Shown piece after piece: positions 1 through 8,830 of a stretch of DNA of 64,000 bases. Location: positions 1,942,777 through 2,006,776 of the forward strand of contig NZ_CP026003.1 in the NCBI RefSeq assembly GCF_003086795.1. Reading direction: 5' to 3'. The notes below the pieces were generated by a model that searched no databases, was not told the DNA's origin, and saw only the letters and a list, made by a program, of their open reading frames with translations. The position numbers were made by a program, and so were the translations under genes. Each line of letters opens with the position of its first letter. Position 1 is the stretch's first letter. The DNA is from Stenotrophomonas sp. SAU14A_NAIMI4_5 (GTDB lineage: Bacteria > Pseudomonadota > Gammaproteobacteria > Xanthomonadales > Xanthomonadaceae).

Positions 1-56
1 TGTCGTCGTTTCAAGTGGTTGCGCGAAAGTCTCTGCGCGGGGGCTTGGGCAGGGGC

Positions 57-62
57 TAGAAT
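57..62 (+). promoter_or_regulatory. Possible -10 element of cmk
   Basis: TAGAAT lies 27 nt before the cmk ATG and fits a sigma-70 -10 box. No good -35 is visible at the right distance, so this is a weak call. Confidence 0.3.
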
Positions 63-89
63 GGCCCCTTCACACGCGCTAGGACCCCC

Positions 90-767
90 ATGAATCCACT
101 CGCTCCCGTCCTGACCATCGACGGCCCTTCGGGGGCCGGCAAGGGTACCATCAGCCGCATCGTGGCGCGCCGCCTGGGCTGGCATTACCTGGATTCAGGC
201 GCCCTGTACCGGGCGGTGGGCGTGGCCGCGAGCTGGGCCGACATCGATACCTCCGATGCCTCGGCATTGGTTCGCTGCACCTTCGACACCCATGTTCAGT
301 TTGTTGAACAGGGTGAGTCGATGCGGGTCATGGTCAACGGCACCGATGCCACCGACGAGCTGCGCCTGGAGACCACCGGCGCGCTGGCCTCGGCCATTGC
401 CGCCATTCCCGAGGTCCGTGCGGCCCTGAAGGAGCGCCAGCGGGCATTCAGGGAGCTGCCGGGGCTGGTCGCCGATGGCCGCGACATGGGCACGGTGATC
501 TTCAAGGACGCCCCCTACAAGGTCTTCCTGACCGCCAGTGCCGAGGAGCGCGCCGAGCGCCGGCATAAGCAGTTGAAAGACAAGGGGGTTTCTGTTAACT
601 TTGATGACCTCCTGCGCGAGATCATGGCCCGCGACGCCCGTGATGCTCAGCGTACCGTGGCGCCCCTGAAGCCGGCAGACGATGCTGTCCTCATCGACAC
701 CACAGGCATCGGCATCGATGATGTCGTTGCCCGAGTGATGGATCTGCTTCCGGTTCCGGCTGCCTGA
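90..767 (+). CDS. cmk: Cytidylate kinase
   Basis: Phosphorylates CMP and dCMP with ATP in the cytosol, supplying CDP for nucleic-acid and lipid precursors. The 225-aa product has the usual length. It opens with a P-loop ([11 protein letters not shown], about residues 10-20), then shows YLDSGALYR and the [14 protein letters not shown] segment that forms the CMP-binding site. The ATG at 90 places the P-loop at the normal distance from the N-terminus. It lies upstream of rpsA in the same orientation, an arrangement common in gammaproteobacteria. Nothing unusual was seen. Confidence 0.97.
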   Translation: MNPLAPVLTIDGPSGAGKGTISRIVARRLGWHYLDSGALYRAVGVAASWADIDTSDASALVRCTFDTHVQFVEQGESMRVMVNGTDATDELRLETTGALASAIAAIPEVRAALKERQRAFRELPGLVADGRDMGTVIFKDAPYKVFLTASAEERAERRHKQLKDKGVSVNFDDLLREIMARDARDAQRTVAPLKPADDAVLIDTTGIGIDDVVARVMDLLPVPAA

Positions 768-784
768 TCCGTTCGCGCGGGAGT

Positions 785-811
785 GCCACCAGCATCATCG
801 GTGGTGGTCGC
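785..811 (+). other. Hairpin in the cmk-rpsA intergenic region
   Basis: CCACC-N-CATCATC-GGTGG type inverted sequence between cmk and rpsA, followed by about 170 nt of untranslated leader before the rpsA ATG. It could be part of the leader through which S1 represses its own translation in other bacteria. That role is inference. Confidence 0.3.
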
Positions 812-980
812 GCATAGCAGTGCTGTACCAGCTCCGTCGCGCAATGATGCGTGGCGGTTTTCCTACTACACACGACCTGCTTTTCCGGGGTCGACCAACA
901 GGCGGGCGGTAACGGTCTTCAGTGGGGCATGTCCCCGATTAGGAAGCCAACCGACCCATGTGTCCAACAGAGTAAATCTA

Positions 981-2666
981 ATGACCGAATCATTTGCCGA
1001 ACTGTTTGAAGCCAGCCAGGCCAACCTGGCCAAGCTGAAGCCGGGCGCCATCGTCAGCGGTACCGTTGTTGAAGTCCGCGGCGACGTCGTGGTGATCAAC
1101 GCTGGCCTGAAGTCCGAAGGCATCGTGCCGATCGAACAGTTCCGTAACGACGCTGGCGAAATCGACGTCGCCGAAGGCGACATCGTCAAGGTCGCCCTCG
1201 ACTCCATCGAGAACGGCTTCGGCGAAACCGTCCTGTCGCGCGAGAAGGCCAAGCGCGCGATGGTGTGGGACGAGCTGGAAGAAGCGTTGGAAAAGAACGA
1301 AACCATCACCGGCCGCATCAGCGGCAAGGTCAAGGGTGGTTTCACCGTGGACATCAAGGATGTCCGCGCCTTCCTGCCGGGTTCCCTGGTCGATGTGCGC
1401 CCGGTGCGCGATCCGGCCTACCTGGAAGGCAAGGAACTCGAGTTCAAGCTCATCAAGCTGGACCGCAAGCGCAACAACGTCGTGGTTTCGCGCCGCGCTG
1501 TCGTCGAAAGCGAGCACTCGGAAGAGCGCGAGCAGCTGATGGACAAGCTGCAGGAAGGCGCGATCCTGAAGGGTGTCGTCAAGAACCTGACCGACTACGG
1601 CGCGTTCGTGGACCTGGGCGGTATCGACGGCCTGCTGCACATCACCGACATGGCATGGAAGCGCGTGCGCCATCCGTCCGAAGTCGTGAACGTCGGCGAC
1701 GAGCTGGACGTGCGCGTGCTGAAGTTCGACCGCGAGCGCAACCGCGTTTCGCTGGGCCTGAAGCAGCTGGGCGAAGATCCGTGGGATAACATCGCCCGTC
1801 GTTACCCGGCCAACAGCCGCGTCTTCGGCAAGGTCTCCAACGTCACCGATTACGGCGCGTTCGTTGAGATCGAGCCGGGCGTCGAAGGCCTGGTGCACGT
1901 CTCCGAGATGGATTGGACCAACAAGAACGTCAACCCGTCCAAGGTTGTGCAGGTTGGTGACGAAGTCGAAGTGATGGTGCTGGACGTCGATGAAGAGCGT
2001 CGCCGTATCTCGCTGGGCATGAAGCAGGTTGCCGCCAATCCGTGGGAAACCTTCGCTGCCACCCACAAGAAGGGTGACAAGGTGTCGGGCCAGATCAAGT
2101 CGATCACCGACTTCGGCATCTTCATCGGCCTGGACGGCGGCATCGACGGCCTGGTTCACCTGTCCGACATCAGCTGGGCGACCACTGGCGAAGACATCGT
2201 TCGCAACTTCAAGAAGGGCGATACCCTGGACGCCGTCGTCCTGGCTGTCGATCCGGAGCGCGAGCGCATCTCCCTGGGCGTGAAGCAGCTGGAGCAGGAT
2301 CCGTTCGGCCAGTACATGGCTGCCAATCCGAAGGGCTCCAAGGTCGAAGGCGTGGTGAAGGAAGTCGACGCCAAGGGCGCGATCATCGAGCTGGCTGACG
2401 GCATCGAAGGTTACGTCTCGGCACGCGACATCGCCAACGAGCGCGTTGACGACGCCACCCAGCACCTGAAGGTCGGCGACAAGGTCGAAGCCAAGTTCGT
2501 TGGCATGGACCGCAAGGGCCGTACCCTGCAGCTGTCGATCAAGGCCAAGGACGACGCGGAAATGCGCGAAGTGCTGGAGGAATACCAGTCCTCCTCGGCT
2601 GCCAGCGGCACCACCCAGCTGGGCGCGCTGCTGCGTGCACAGCTGAGCGGCAACAAGTCCGAGTAA
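981..2666 (+). CDS. rpsA: 30S ribosomal protein S1
   Basis: RNA-binding ribosomal protein that helps load mRNA on the 30S subunit. The product is 561 aa from the ATG at 981 ([10 protein letters not shown]), close to E. coli S1 (557 aa). An upstream in-frame extension to 783 exists, but its residues do not resemble S1, so 981 is preferred. Six S1/OB-fold repeats are visible through recurring blocks such as [35 protein letters not shown] and [18 protein letters not shown], each ending in a RISLG(M/V)KQ-type strand. It lies between cmk and ihfB, as in many gammaproteobacteria. Confidence 0.97.
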   Translation: MTESFAELFEASQANLAKLKPGAIVSGTVVEVRGDVVVINAGLKSEGIVPIEQFRNDAGEIDVAEGDIVKVALDSIENGFGETVLSREKAKRAMVWDELEEALEKNETITGRISGKVKGGFTVDIKDVRAFLPGSLVDVRPVRDPAYLEGKELEFKLIKLDRKRNNVVVSRRAVVESEHSEEREQLMDKLQEGAILKGVVKNLTDYGAFVDLGGIDGLLHITDMAWKRVRHPSEVVNVGDELDVRVLKFDRERNRVSLGLKQLGEDPWDNIARRYPANSRVFGKVSNVTDYGAFVEIEPGVEGLVHVSEMDWTNKNVNPSKVVQVGDEVEVMVLDVDEERRRISLGMKQVAANPWETFAATHKKGDKVSGQIKSITDFGIFIGLDGGIDGLVHLSDISWATTGEDIVRNFKKGDTLDAVVLAVDPERERISLGVKQLEQDPFGQYMAANPKGSKVEGVVKEVDAKGAIIELADGIEGYVSARDIANERVDDATQHLKVGDKVEAKFVGMDRKGRTLQLSIKAKDDAEMREVLEEYQSSSAASGTTQLGALLRAQLSGNKSE

Positions 2667-2695
2667 TCGGCCTTACGCTGTACGTTGTTTCCTGG

Positions 2696-2722
2696 ACGGC
2701 CCGGGCATCCTGCCCGGGCCGT
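2696..2722 (+). terminator. Terminator-like hairpin after rpsA
   Basis: ACGGCCCGGGC / GCCCGGGCCGT perfect stem with a four-base loop, followed by TTTC. The U-run is short, so termination may be partial and ihfB may still be cotranscribed. Confidence 0.65.
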
Positions 2723-2755
2723 TTCAGGGTGAGTGACCCCTGATGTGAGCCGGCA

Positions 2756-3061
2756 ATGACCAAATCCGAACTGATCGAAATCCTCGCGCGCCGCCAGGCG
2801 CACCTGAAGGCCGATGATGTCGATCTGGCGGTGAAGTCGTTGCTGGAAATGATGGGCGGTTCCCTTTCTGCGGGGGATCGCATCGAAATCCGTGGCTTTG
2901 GCAGCTTCTCGCTGCACTACCGTCCGCCGCGCCTGGGCCGCAACCCCAAGACCGGCGAATCGGTCGCCCTGCCGGGCAAGCACGTTCCCCATTTCAAGCC
3001 GGGCAAGGAACTGCGTGAGCGGGTCAGCAGCGTGCTGCCGCTGGACGCCGATCCGGCCTGA
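2756..3061 (+). CDS. ihfB: Integration host factor subunit beta
   Basis: DNA-bending HU/IHF-family protein of 101 aa that pairs with IhfA to organise the nucleoid and assist recombination and sigma-54 promoters. Family hallmarks are the N-terminal [10 protein letters not shown] helix and the DNA-intercalating arm [21 protein letters not shown] (about residues 46-66), with Pro at the arm tip. It starts 89 nt after the rpsA stop and precedes lapA. The position after rpsA is the classical location of ihfB rather than hup. Confidence 0.96.
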
Positions 3062-3138
3062 GTGTCCCGTCGCGTCACCGCGTGCGAATACCGCGGCGAG
3101 TCGGATAAGCTACGACCTCCTGCCACTGGAGCTGTCGC

Positions 3139-3423
3139 ATGAAGGTTTTTCGTCTGCTGGTCCTGCTGGCGGTGCTGCTTCTCGGGTTGATCATCGGTGC
3201 CATGAACATGGACGAGATGACCATCAACCTGCTGTTTACCCAATTCAAGACCTCGATCGGCGTGGCGATCATCGCTTCGCTGCTGATCGGCGTCATCGTC
3301 GGTGCCGGCCTGGTGCTGGTGAGCGTGGTCATTCCGCTCTACGCCCAGCTGCGCCGCGCCAACAAGTCGGTTGCCGCCCCGGTGGCGCCGGTTTCCCCCT
3401 CCCAATCTTTTGATGGACGCTGA
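3139..3423 (+). CDS. lapA: LapA family inner-membrane protein (DUF1049)
   Basis: Small inner-membrane protein of 94 aa. In E. coli, LapA acts with LapB in LPS assembly and in controlling LpxC turnover. Two hydrophobic segments are visible, about residues 4-23 (VFRLLVLLAVLLLGLIIGA) and 40-65, joined by the short conserved MNMDEMTINLLF loop. The C-terminus is hydrophilic. It starts 77 nt after ihfB and lies 6 nt from lapB, so the two are surely translated from one mRNA. Confidence 0.88.
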   Translation: MKVFRLLVLLAVLLLGLIIGAMNMDEMTINLLFTQFKTSIGVAIIASLLIGVIVGAGLVLVSVVIPLYAQLRRANKSVAAPVAPVSPSQSFDGR

Positions 3424-3429
3424 TCGAAG

Positions 3430-4608
3430 ATGGATTTCGTCACCGAGTGGTTCTGGTTCTTCCTGTTCCTTCCCCTGGCGGCGCTGGCCGGCTGGGTCAT
3501 TGGACGGCGCGGCGGGCAACGCCACGGCGACAACCAGGTCAGCCACCTGTCCAGCACCTATTTCCGTGGCCTGAACTACCTGCTCAACGAGCAGCCGGAC
3601 AAGGCCATCGAGCTGTTCCTGCACATCGCCGAGCTGGACAAGGAAACCTTCGAGACCCAGGTCGCGCTGGGCCACCTGTTCCGCCGTCGTGGTGAAGTGG
3701 ATCGCGCGATCCGCCTGCACCAGGGCCTGGTCAACCGCAACGACCTGAGCGACGCGCAGCGCGTGCAGGCGCTGCTGGCGCTGGGCGAGGACTACATGAA
3801 GTCCGGCCTGCTGGACCGCGCCGAAACCGTGTTCACCGAACTGGCCCAGCTGGACCAGCGCGCACCGCAGGCGCTCAAGCACCTGATCGGCATCTACCAG
3901 GCCGAGCGCGACTGGGAGAAGGCCATCGACAACGCCACCCGCTTCGAAGATGTGACCGGCGAGCCGATGGGCAAGCTGATCGGGCAGTTCGAATGCGAGC
4001 TGGCAGAGCGCTTCCGTGGCGCCGGCAAGCTGGAAGAGGCGAGGGCGGCCATTGCCCGCGCGTACCAGGCCGATGCGATGTCGGTGCGTGCCGGCATCAT
4101 CGAAGGCCGCCTGGAAACCGATGCCGGCAATGCCGAGGCTGCCGTGCGCGCCTTCGAGCGCGCCGCGCGCAACGATCCCGAGTACCTGCCCGAGCTGCTG
4201 CCGGCGCTGATGGAGAACTACCGCAAGGTAGGCGACCTCGGCGGTGCGCGTGCGTTTCTGTCGGAAATGACCGAGCACTACCGCGGCATCGCCCCGGTGC
4301 TGGCACTGACCCGCCTGATGGAAGAGCAGGAAGGTGTGGCTCCGGCGCGTGCCTACCTGGGCCGCCAGCTGAAGGATCGCCCGTCCGTGCGCGGCGAATC
4401 GGCGCTGATCGACCTGACCCTGGCCGAAGGCGCCGATTCCACCGCCACCCTGCACGACCTCAAGCACATCACCGACCAGCTGCTGGTGCGTAACCCGGCC
4501 TACCGCTGCACGCGCTGCGGCTTCGGCGCGCGTACCCACCACTGGCAGTGCCCGAGCTGCAAGGAATGGGGCACGGTCAAGCCGCTGCTGAACTACGCGG
4601 TGCTCTGA
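3430..4608 (+). CDS. lapB: Lipopolysaccharide assembly protein B (YciM)
   Basis: Membrane-anchored TPR protein that, in E. coli, brings LpxC to the FtsH protease and so sets the rate of lipid A synthesis. The product is 392 aa, like E. coli LapB (389). There is one N-terminal membrane segment (about residues 6-24), then tandem TPR helices (for example FRGLNYLLNEQPDKAIELFL and VALGHLFRRRGEVDRAIRLH). The C-terminal rubredoxin-type metal knuckle has two Cys-x2-Cys pairs (CTRC and CPSC) near residues 355-375. All four cysteines are intact. It starts 6 nt after lapA and ends 3 nt before the next gene. Confidence 0.95.
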   Translation: MDFVTEWFWFFLFLPLAALAGWVIGRRGGQRHGDNQVSHLSSTYFRGLNYLLNEQPDKAIELFLHIAELDKETFETQVALGHLFRRRGEVDRAIRLHQGLVNRNDLSDAQRVQALLALGEDYMKSGLLDRAETVFTELAQLDQRAPQALKHLIGIYQAERDWEKAIDNATRFEDVTGEPMGKLIGQFECELAERFRGAGKLEEARAAIARAYQADAMSVRAGIIEGRLETDAGNAEAAVRAFERAARNDPEYLPELLPALMENYRKVGDLGGARAFLSEMTEHYRGIAPVLALTRLMEEQEGVAPARAYLGRQLKDRPSVRGESALIDLTLAEGADSTATLHDLKHITDQLLVRNPAYRCTRCGFGARTHHWQCPSCKEWGTVKPLLNYAVL

Positions 4609-4611
4609 GCC

Positions 4612-5589
4612 ATGGCCTGGCTGGTGATGGCTGCGCTGCTGGGGCTGGCCCTGCTCAGCGCCGCACTGACCTGGGCGGCGCGTGGCTACGCGCTGCGCCG
4701 GCAGCTGATGGATCAGCCCGGCGAACGCCGCAGCCATAGCGTGGCGACCCCGCGCGGCGGTGGCATCGCCATCGTCATCAGCCTGCTGGTGGCCGCCGTC
4801 GCCGCCATGTGGGCGTGGCCGGTAGCCATTCCCAGTCTGCTGGTGGCCAGCCTCGGCCTGGTGCTGGTGGCAGGCATCGGCTGGTGGGACGACCACCGGC
4901 CGCTGCCGGCCCTGCGCCGCCTGCTGGTCCATTTCATCGCCGCCGGCCTGCTGGCCGCGCTGGTCAAGGTGCATGGCGGCAGCTGGCTGCTGGCCCTGCT
5001 GGTGCTGGCGTTCACCGCCTCGCTGATCAACATCTGGAATTTCATGGATGGGATCAACGGCATCGCCAGCAGCCAGGCAGTCGTGGCGGCGCTGGGCTTC
5101 GCGCTGGTGTTGCCGTGGCCGTATTCGCTGGTGGCCATCGCGCTGGGACTGGCCTGCCTAGGGTTCCTGCCATTCAACTTCCCGAACGCGCGCATTTTCA
5201 TGGGCGATGTCGGAAGTGGCGCGCTGGGCTATGCGGTCTCGGTGGTGCTGGCCGTGGCCGCGCTGCGTACGGAAATCAACTGGTTGCTGCTGCTGGTGCC
5301 CATTTCCCCGTTCCTTGTGGACGCGGGCTTCACGCTGTTGGCGCGCATCCTTTCAGGACAGCGCTGGATGGAACCCCACACCCAGCACGTTTACCAACGC
5401 GCGGTGCAGGCAGGAGCCAGCCACGCCCAGGTCACAGCGATGTACTTTGTTGTAGGCCTGTTCAGCATTACAGTGTTCTATGTTTGCACCAGATTGCAGC
5501 CGAGGTGGGAGGCTGCCGTAGCGGTCGCGTGGATTTCCGCGCTGACCCTGCTTTGGCTCCTCCTGCGCAATGGATTGCGCCACCGATAA
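4612..5589 (+). CDS. Polyprenyl-phosphate sugar-1-phosphate transferase, WecA/WbpL type
   Basis: Multi-pass membrane enzyme of the MraY/WecA family (325 aa) that moves a sugar-1-phosphate from a UDP-sugar to undecaprenyl phosphate, the first step of O-antigen or related glycan synthesis. Family motifs are GWWDDHRPLPALRR (cytoplasmic Asp-Asp), NIWNFMDGINGIA, PNARIFMGDVGSGALGY and the His-box PHTQHVYQRAVQAG near the C-terminus. About ten hydrophobic segments are visible. It is packed 3 nt after lapB and 15 nt before a WbpM-type dehydratase, which together resemble the wbpL-wbpM pair of Pseudomonas O-antigen clusters. The exact sugar cannot be told from the sequence. Confidence 0.88.
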   Translation: MAWLVMAALLGLALLSAALTWAARGYALRRQLMDQPGERRSHSVATPRGGGIAIVISLLVAAVAAMWAWPVAIPSLLVASLGLVLVAGIGWWDDHRPLPALRRLLVHFIAAGLLAALVKVHGGSWLLALLVLAFTASLINIWNFMDGINGIASSQAVVAALGFALVLPWPYSLVAIALGLACLGFLPFNFPNARIFMGDVGSGALGYAVSVVLAVAALRTEINWLLLLVPISPFLVDAGFTLLARILSGQRWMEPHTQHVYQRAVQAGASHAQVTAMYFVVGLFSITVFYVCTRLQPRWEAAVAVAWISALTLLWLLLRNGLRHR

Positions 5590-5604
5590 GGAATTACGCG
5601 AAAT

Positions 5605-7515
5605 ATGTCTTCACCCTGGCGGGACAGAATTCTTGGCCTGTTGCCTCGCACGGCCATCGTCTGCCATGACCTGTTCATGGTCTGGGCCTGTTGGCAGCTG
5701 CTGCATGCCGGCCGTTACTCCATCCTGCCTGACGCCCCGTCGCTGCCCCTGTGGAACGTCGATACGACGCTGGTGCTGGCGCTGCAGGGCATCGTGTTCT
5801 GGCGGGTCGGCCTGTACCGCGGCCTGTGGCGGTTCGCCAGCGTCAGCGACCTGCTGAACATCTTCAAGGCCAGTTTCGTCGGCCTGGTCGCCATCGTCCT
5901 GGTACTGGCCTGGAAGCGCTTCAACGGCGTGCCGCTGTCGGTGCTGGTGATCTATCCGTTCGCGCTGTCGGCACTGCTGGGCGCGCCGCGCCTGCTGTAT
6001 CGCGCGTGGAAGGACTATCAGGCGCTGCAGTCCGATTCGACCGCGCGTCGCGTGCTGATCCTGGGCGCCGGCCAGGCTGCCGAGACCCTCGTGCGCGACC
6101 TGCGCCGCTCGGGCAACTTCGAGCCGGTCGGCCTGCTGGACGACGCCCCGCACCTGCGTGGTGCCAAGCTGCAGAGCCTGCCGGTCCTGGGCACCCTTGA
6201 CGATGCCCCTGCCGTGGCCCGCGAAACCGCGGCCAAGCTGCTGGTCATCGCCATCCCGTCGCTGGATTCTGTGGGCATGCAGCGCGTGGTGGCCATCTGC
6301 GAGAGCACCGGCATCCCGTTCCGCACCGTGCCCAAGCTCAGCGACATCCTGCAGGGCCAGTCGCTGCCGGGCCAGCTGAAGGAAGTCGCCATCGAGGACC
6401 TGCTCGGCCGCAAGCCGATCATGCCGGACTGGAACCTGATCCGCGGTTGGCTGGGCGGGCGCACGGTGATGGTGACCGGTGCCGGCGGCTCGATCGGCTC
6501 GGAGCTGTGCCGCCAGTGCGCGCGCCACGGTGCCGGGCGCATCGTCATGCTGGAAATGAGCGAGCTGCTGCTGCTGACCATCGAGGCCGAGCTGCGCCGC
6601 AGTTTCCCCGACGTGCAGATCGAAGCCGTGCTCGGCGACGTCGGCGACCCGGCGGTGATGCGTCACGCGCTGTCACTGCACCCGGTCGATACCGCCTTCC
6701 ATGCGGCCGCCTACAAGCATGTGCCAGTGCTGGAGCGCCAGCTGCGCGAAGCCGTGCGCAACAACATCCTCGCCACCGAGAACGTGGCGCGTGCGTGCAT
6801 GGAAGCGCGCGTCGAGCATTTCGTGTTCATCTCCACCGACAAGGCGGTCGACCCGGTCAACGCGCTGGGCGCCAGCAAGCGCTACGCCGAGATGATCTGC
6901 CAGAGCCTGGACCAGAAGTCCACGCACACCCGTTTCGTGACCGTGCGCTTCGGCAACGTGCTCGACTCGGCCGGCAGCGTGGTGCCGCTGTTCCGCGAGC
7001 AGATCCTGCGCGGCGGCCCGATCACGGTGACCGACCCGGAAGTGACCCGCTACTTCATGACGATCCCCGAAGCCTGCCAGCTGATCCTGCAGGCGGCGGC
7101 GTCGGCGTCGCACGGTGCCATCTACACCTTGGACATGGGTGAGCCGGTGCCGATCCGCGTGCTCGCCGAGCAGCTGATCCGTCTGGCCGGCAAGCAGCCG
7201 TACAAGGACATTCCGATCATCTATACCGGGCTGCGCCCGGGCGAGAAGCTGCACGAGACCCTGTTCTATTCGGACGAGGATTACCGGCCGACCTCGCACC
7301 CCAAGGTGCTGGAAGCCGGCGTGCGCACGTTCTCGCGCGACATCGTTCTGGGCAACGTGCCGAGACTGCGTGACGCTATCGCCGAGTACGACACGGATAC
7401 GATTCGGGAAGTACTGTTCGCGACCATGCCGGAATTCTCTCCAATTGAACAGGACGCATACATCTCTTCCGCTAAAGTGGTTCCCTTTCCGGCACGTGAG
7501 GCCAACAGGCATTAA
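5605..7515 (+). CDS. Nucleotide-sugar 4,6-dehydratase, WbpM/CapD family
   Basis: Membrane-bound enzyme of 636 aa, probably a UDP-GlcNAc C4,C6-dehydratase making the keto-sugar precursor of 6-deoxy sugars in LPS. The first ~120 residues contain four hydrophobic segments. Next comes a Rossmann domain (RVLILGAGQAAETLVRDLR, about 150-168), then the catalytic SDR-type domain with TGAGGSIGSELCRQ (about 290), AAYKHVPVLE, FISTDKAVDPVNALGASKRYAEM and RFGNVLDSAGSVVPLF. The two-Rossmann layout and length match WbpM/PglF-type enzymes. The stop TAA directly abuts the galU ATG, implying coupled translation. Confidence 0.9.
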   Translation: MSSPWRDRILGLLPRTAIVCHDLFMVWACWQLLHAGRYSILPDAPSLPLWNVDTTLVLALQGIVFWRVGLYRGLWRFASVSDLLNIFKASFVGLVAIVLVLAWKRFNGVPLSVLVIYPFALSALLGAPRLLYRAWKDYQALQSDSTARRVLILGAGQAAETLVRDLRRSGNFEPVGLLDDAPHLRGAKLQSLPVLGTLDDAPAVARETAAKLLVIAIPSLDSVGMQRVVAICESTGIPFRTVPKLSDILQGQSLPGQLKEVAIEDLLGRKPIMPDWNLIRGWLGGRTVMVTGAGGSIGSELCRQCARHGAGRIVMLEMSELLLLTIEAELRRSFPDVQIEAVLGDVGDPAVMRHALSLHPVDTAFHAAAYKHVPVLERQLREAVRNNILATENVARACMEARVEHFVFISTDKAVDPVNALGASKRYAEMICQSLDQKSTHTRFVTVRFGNVLDSAGSVVPLFREQILRGGPITVTDPEVTRYFMTIPEACQLILQAAASASHGAIYTLDMGEPVPIRVLAEQLIRLAGKQPYKDIPIIYTGLRPGEKLHETLFYSDEDYRPTSHPKVLEAGVRTFSRDIVLGNVPRLRDAIAEYDTDTIREVLFATMPEFSPIEQDAYISSAKVVPFPAREANRH

Positions 7516-8397
7516 ATGAGCAAGCGAATTCGTAAGGCTGTTTTTCCAGTGGCAGGGCTCGGGACGCGCTTTTTGCCGGCAACCAAGACGGTTCCGAAGG
7601 AAATGCTGCCGATCATCGATCGTCCGCTTATCCAATATGCCGTCGATGAGGCCATCGAGGCAGGGTGTGACACCCTGATCTTCATCACCAACCGCTACAA
7701 GCACGCCGTTGCCGATTACTTCGACAAGGCCTACGAGCTTGAGCAGAAGCTGGAGCGTGCGGGCAAGCACGAGCAGCTGGAGATGATCCGCCACGTGCTG
7801 CCCGAGGGTGTACGTGCGGTCTTCGTGACCCAGGCCGAAGCGCTGGGCCTGGGCCATGCGGTGCTGTGTGCGAAGGCGGTGATCGGTGACGAACCGTTCG
7901 CCGTGCTGCTCCCCGACGACCTGATCTGGAACCGCGGCGACGGCGCGCTGAAGCAGATGGCCGACCTCAACGAGGCCAGCGGTGCCAGCGTGATCGCGGT
8001 GGAAGACGTGCCGCACGAGAACACCGCGAGCTACGGCATCGTGGCGACCGAGGCGTTCGACGGCCGCAAGGGCCGCATCTCGCAGATCGTGGAGAAGCCG
8101 AAGCCGGAGGACGCACCGAGCGACCTGGCGGTGGTCGGCCGTTACGTGCTGAGCCCGAAGATCTTCGAGCTGCTGGAATCCACCGGCACCGGTGCCGGCG
8201 GCGAGATCCAGCTGACCGATGCGATCGCTTCGCTGCTGGCGACCGAGGAAGTGGATGCTTACCGCTTCGAGGGCACCCGTTTCGACTGCGGCACCCATCT
8301 GGGCCTGGTTGAAGCGACGATCCGTTTCGCGCTGGAGAACAAGAAGCTGGCGAAGCCGGCGCGCGCGAAGCTGACGGAGATGCTGGCGGAAGAGTGA
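7516..8397 (+). CDS. galU: UTP-glucose-1-phosphate uridylyltransferase
   Basis: Makes UDP-glucose from UTP and glucose-1-phosphate for LPS, exopolysaccharide and osmoprotectant synthesis. The product is 293 aa. The nucleotide-binding loop AVFPVAGLGTRFLPATKTVPKEMLP lies at residues 8-32, with the sugar-binding region YGIVATEAFDGRKGRI-QIVEKPKP further on. It begins at the base after the previous stop, forming a compact polysaccharide-precursor unit with the two upstream genes. Confidence 0.95.
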   Translation: MSKRIRKAVFPVAGLGTRFLPATKTVPKEMLPIIDRPLIQYAVDEAIEAGCDTLIFITNRYKHAVADYFDKAYELEQKLERAGKHEQLEMIRHVLPEGVRAVFVTQAEALGLGHAVLCAKAVIGDEPFAVLLPDDLIWNRGDGALKQMADLNEASGASVIAVEDVPHENTASYGIVATEAFDGRKGRISQIVEKPKPEDAPSDLAVVGRYVLSPKIFELLESTGTGAGGEIQLTDAIASLLATEEVDAYRFEGTRFDCGTHLGLVEATIRFALENKKLAKPARAKLTEMLAEE

Positions 8398-8443
8398 GGG
8401 TTTTTCGAGCGCTCCGTTCTGCGCCTTGATTGATACGTGGGGG

Positions 8444-8546
8444 AGGGGGCGGATGGCCCTCTCCAAGACACGCCAAAGCCCCTCCATGGTGCTCGATGGC
8501 GCCATCCATGGCGCCAACGGTCTTGGAGAGGGCCATCCGCCCCCTC
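8444..8546. repeat. Perfect 26-bp inverted repeat with 51-bp centre
   Basis: The left arm (8444-8469) and right arm (8521-8546) are exact reverse complements over 26 bp. The 51-bp centre contains a second palindromic stretch (GGCGCCATCCATGGCGCC). The arms are unlike SMAG sequences. Folded as RNA, this would be a long stem between the two convergent operons. Confidence 0.85.
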
Positions 8547-8602
8547 TCGACAGTTTCCGTGCGTCGCGGACGGGAAGGGCGGAATCAAGGGAAAAGGCAA
8601 AA

Positions 8603-8636
8603 GCAAAAAAAGGCAGCCCATGGCTGCCTTTTTTGC
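8603..8636. terminator. Bidirectional intrinsic terminator
   Basis: Stem AGGCAGCC / GGCTGCCT preceded by an A-run and followed by a T-run, so it can terminate galU transcripts on the plus strand and thiolase transcripts on the minus strand. Confidence 0.85.
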
Positions 8637-8641
8637 TTGTT

Positions 8642-8680
8642 GGGGTCAGATCCCTTTGCGCAGCAAAGGGCTCTGACCCC
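8642..8680. repeat. GGGTC-type palindrome
   Basis: Near-perfect palindrome opening GGGGTCAGATCCCTTTGC and closing GCAAAGGGCTCTGACCCC. Two further members flank a SMAG pair at 23694-23878. This is a separate repeat family from SMAG, defined by its GGGTC(A/G)GA ends. Confidence 0.8.
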
Positions 8681-8697
8681 GGCTTTACAGCAAGAGC

Positions 8698-8720
8698 ATC
8701 CACGCATGGCGTGGATCTAC
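8698..8720. repeat. SMAG palindrome (GTAGATCCACG subfamily)
   Basis: ATCCACGC / GCGTGGAT stem ending CTAC, the reverse complement of a GTAG foot. Further members occur at 21612-21708 and 50173-50199. Confidence 0.8.
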
Positions 8721-8830
8721 TGCTTCTGCCTTTGCTCATCCTTCCGCCGCGGGGAGGCTGGGAGGGACGGGTTGGCAGTCCTGCCGACCCGGCCCACGCC
8801 ATGAAGCCCAACGAGGCAACGCTCTGAACC

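Larger units (their letters stand above)
8398..8830. other. Convergent intergenic region with four palindromic elements
   Basis: 433 bp between galU (plus) and the thiolase gene (minus), with no credible gene. In order it holds a 26-bp perfect inverted repeat, an intrinsic terminator, a GGGTC-type palindrome and a single SMAG palindrome, each listed separately. Short reading frames here translate the repeats and are not believed. Confidence 0.7.

Noticed and set aside
2917..4974. A 685-codon open frame on the minus strand opposite ihfB, lapA, lapB and the transferase gene.
   Set aside because: It is antisense to four well-recognised proteins, is rich in Gln, His, Arg and Ala as expected for shadow frames in high-GC DNA, and matches no family.
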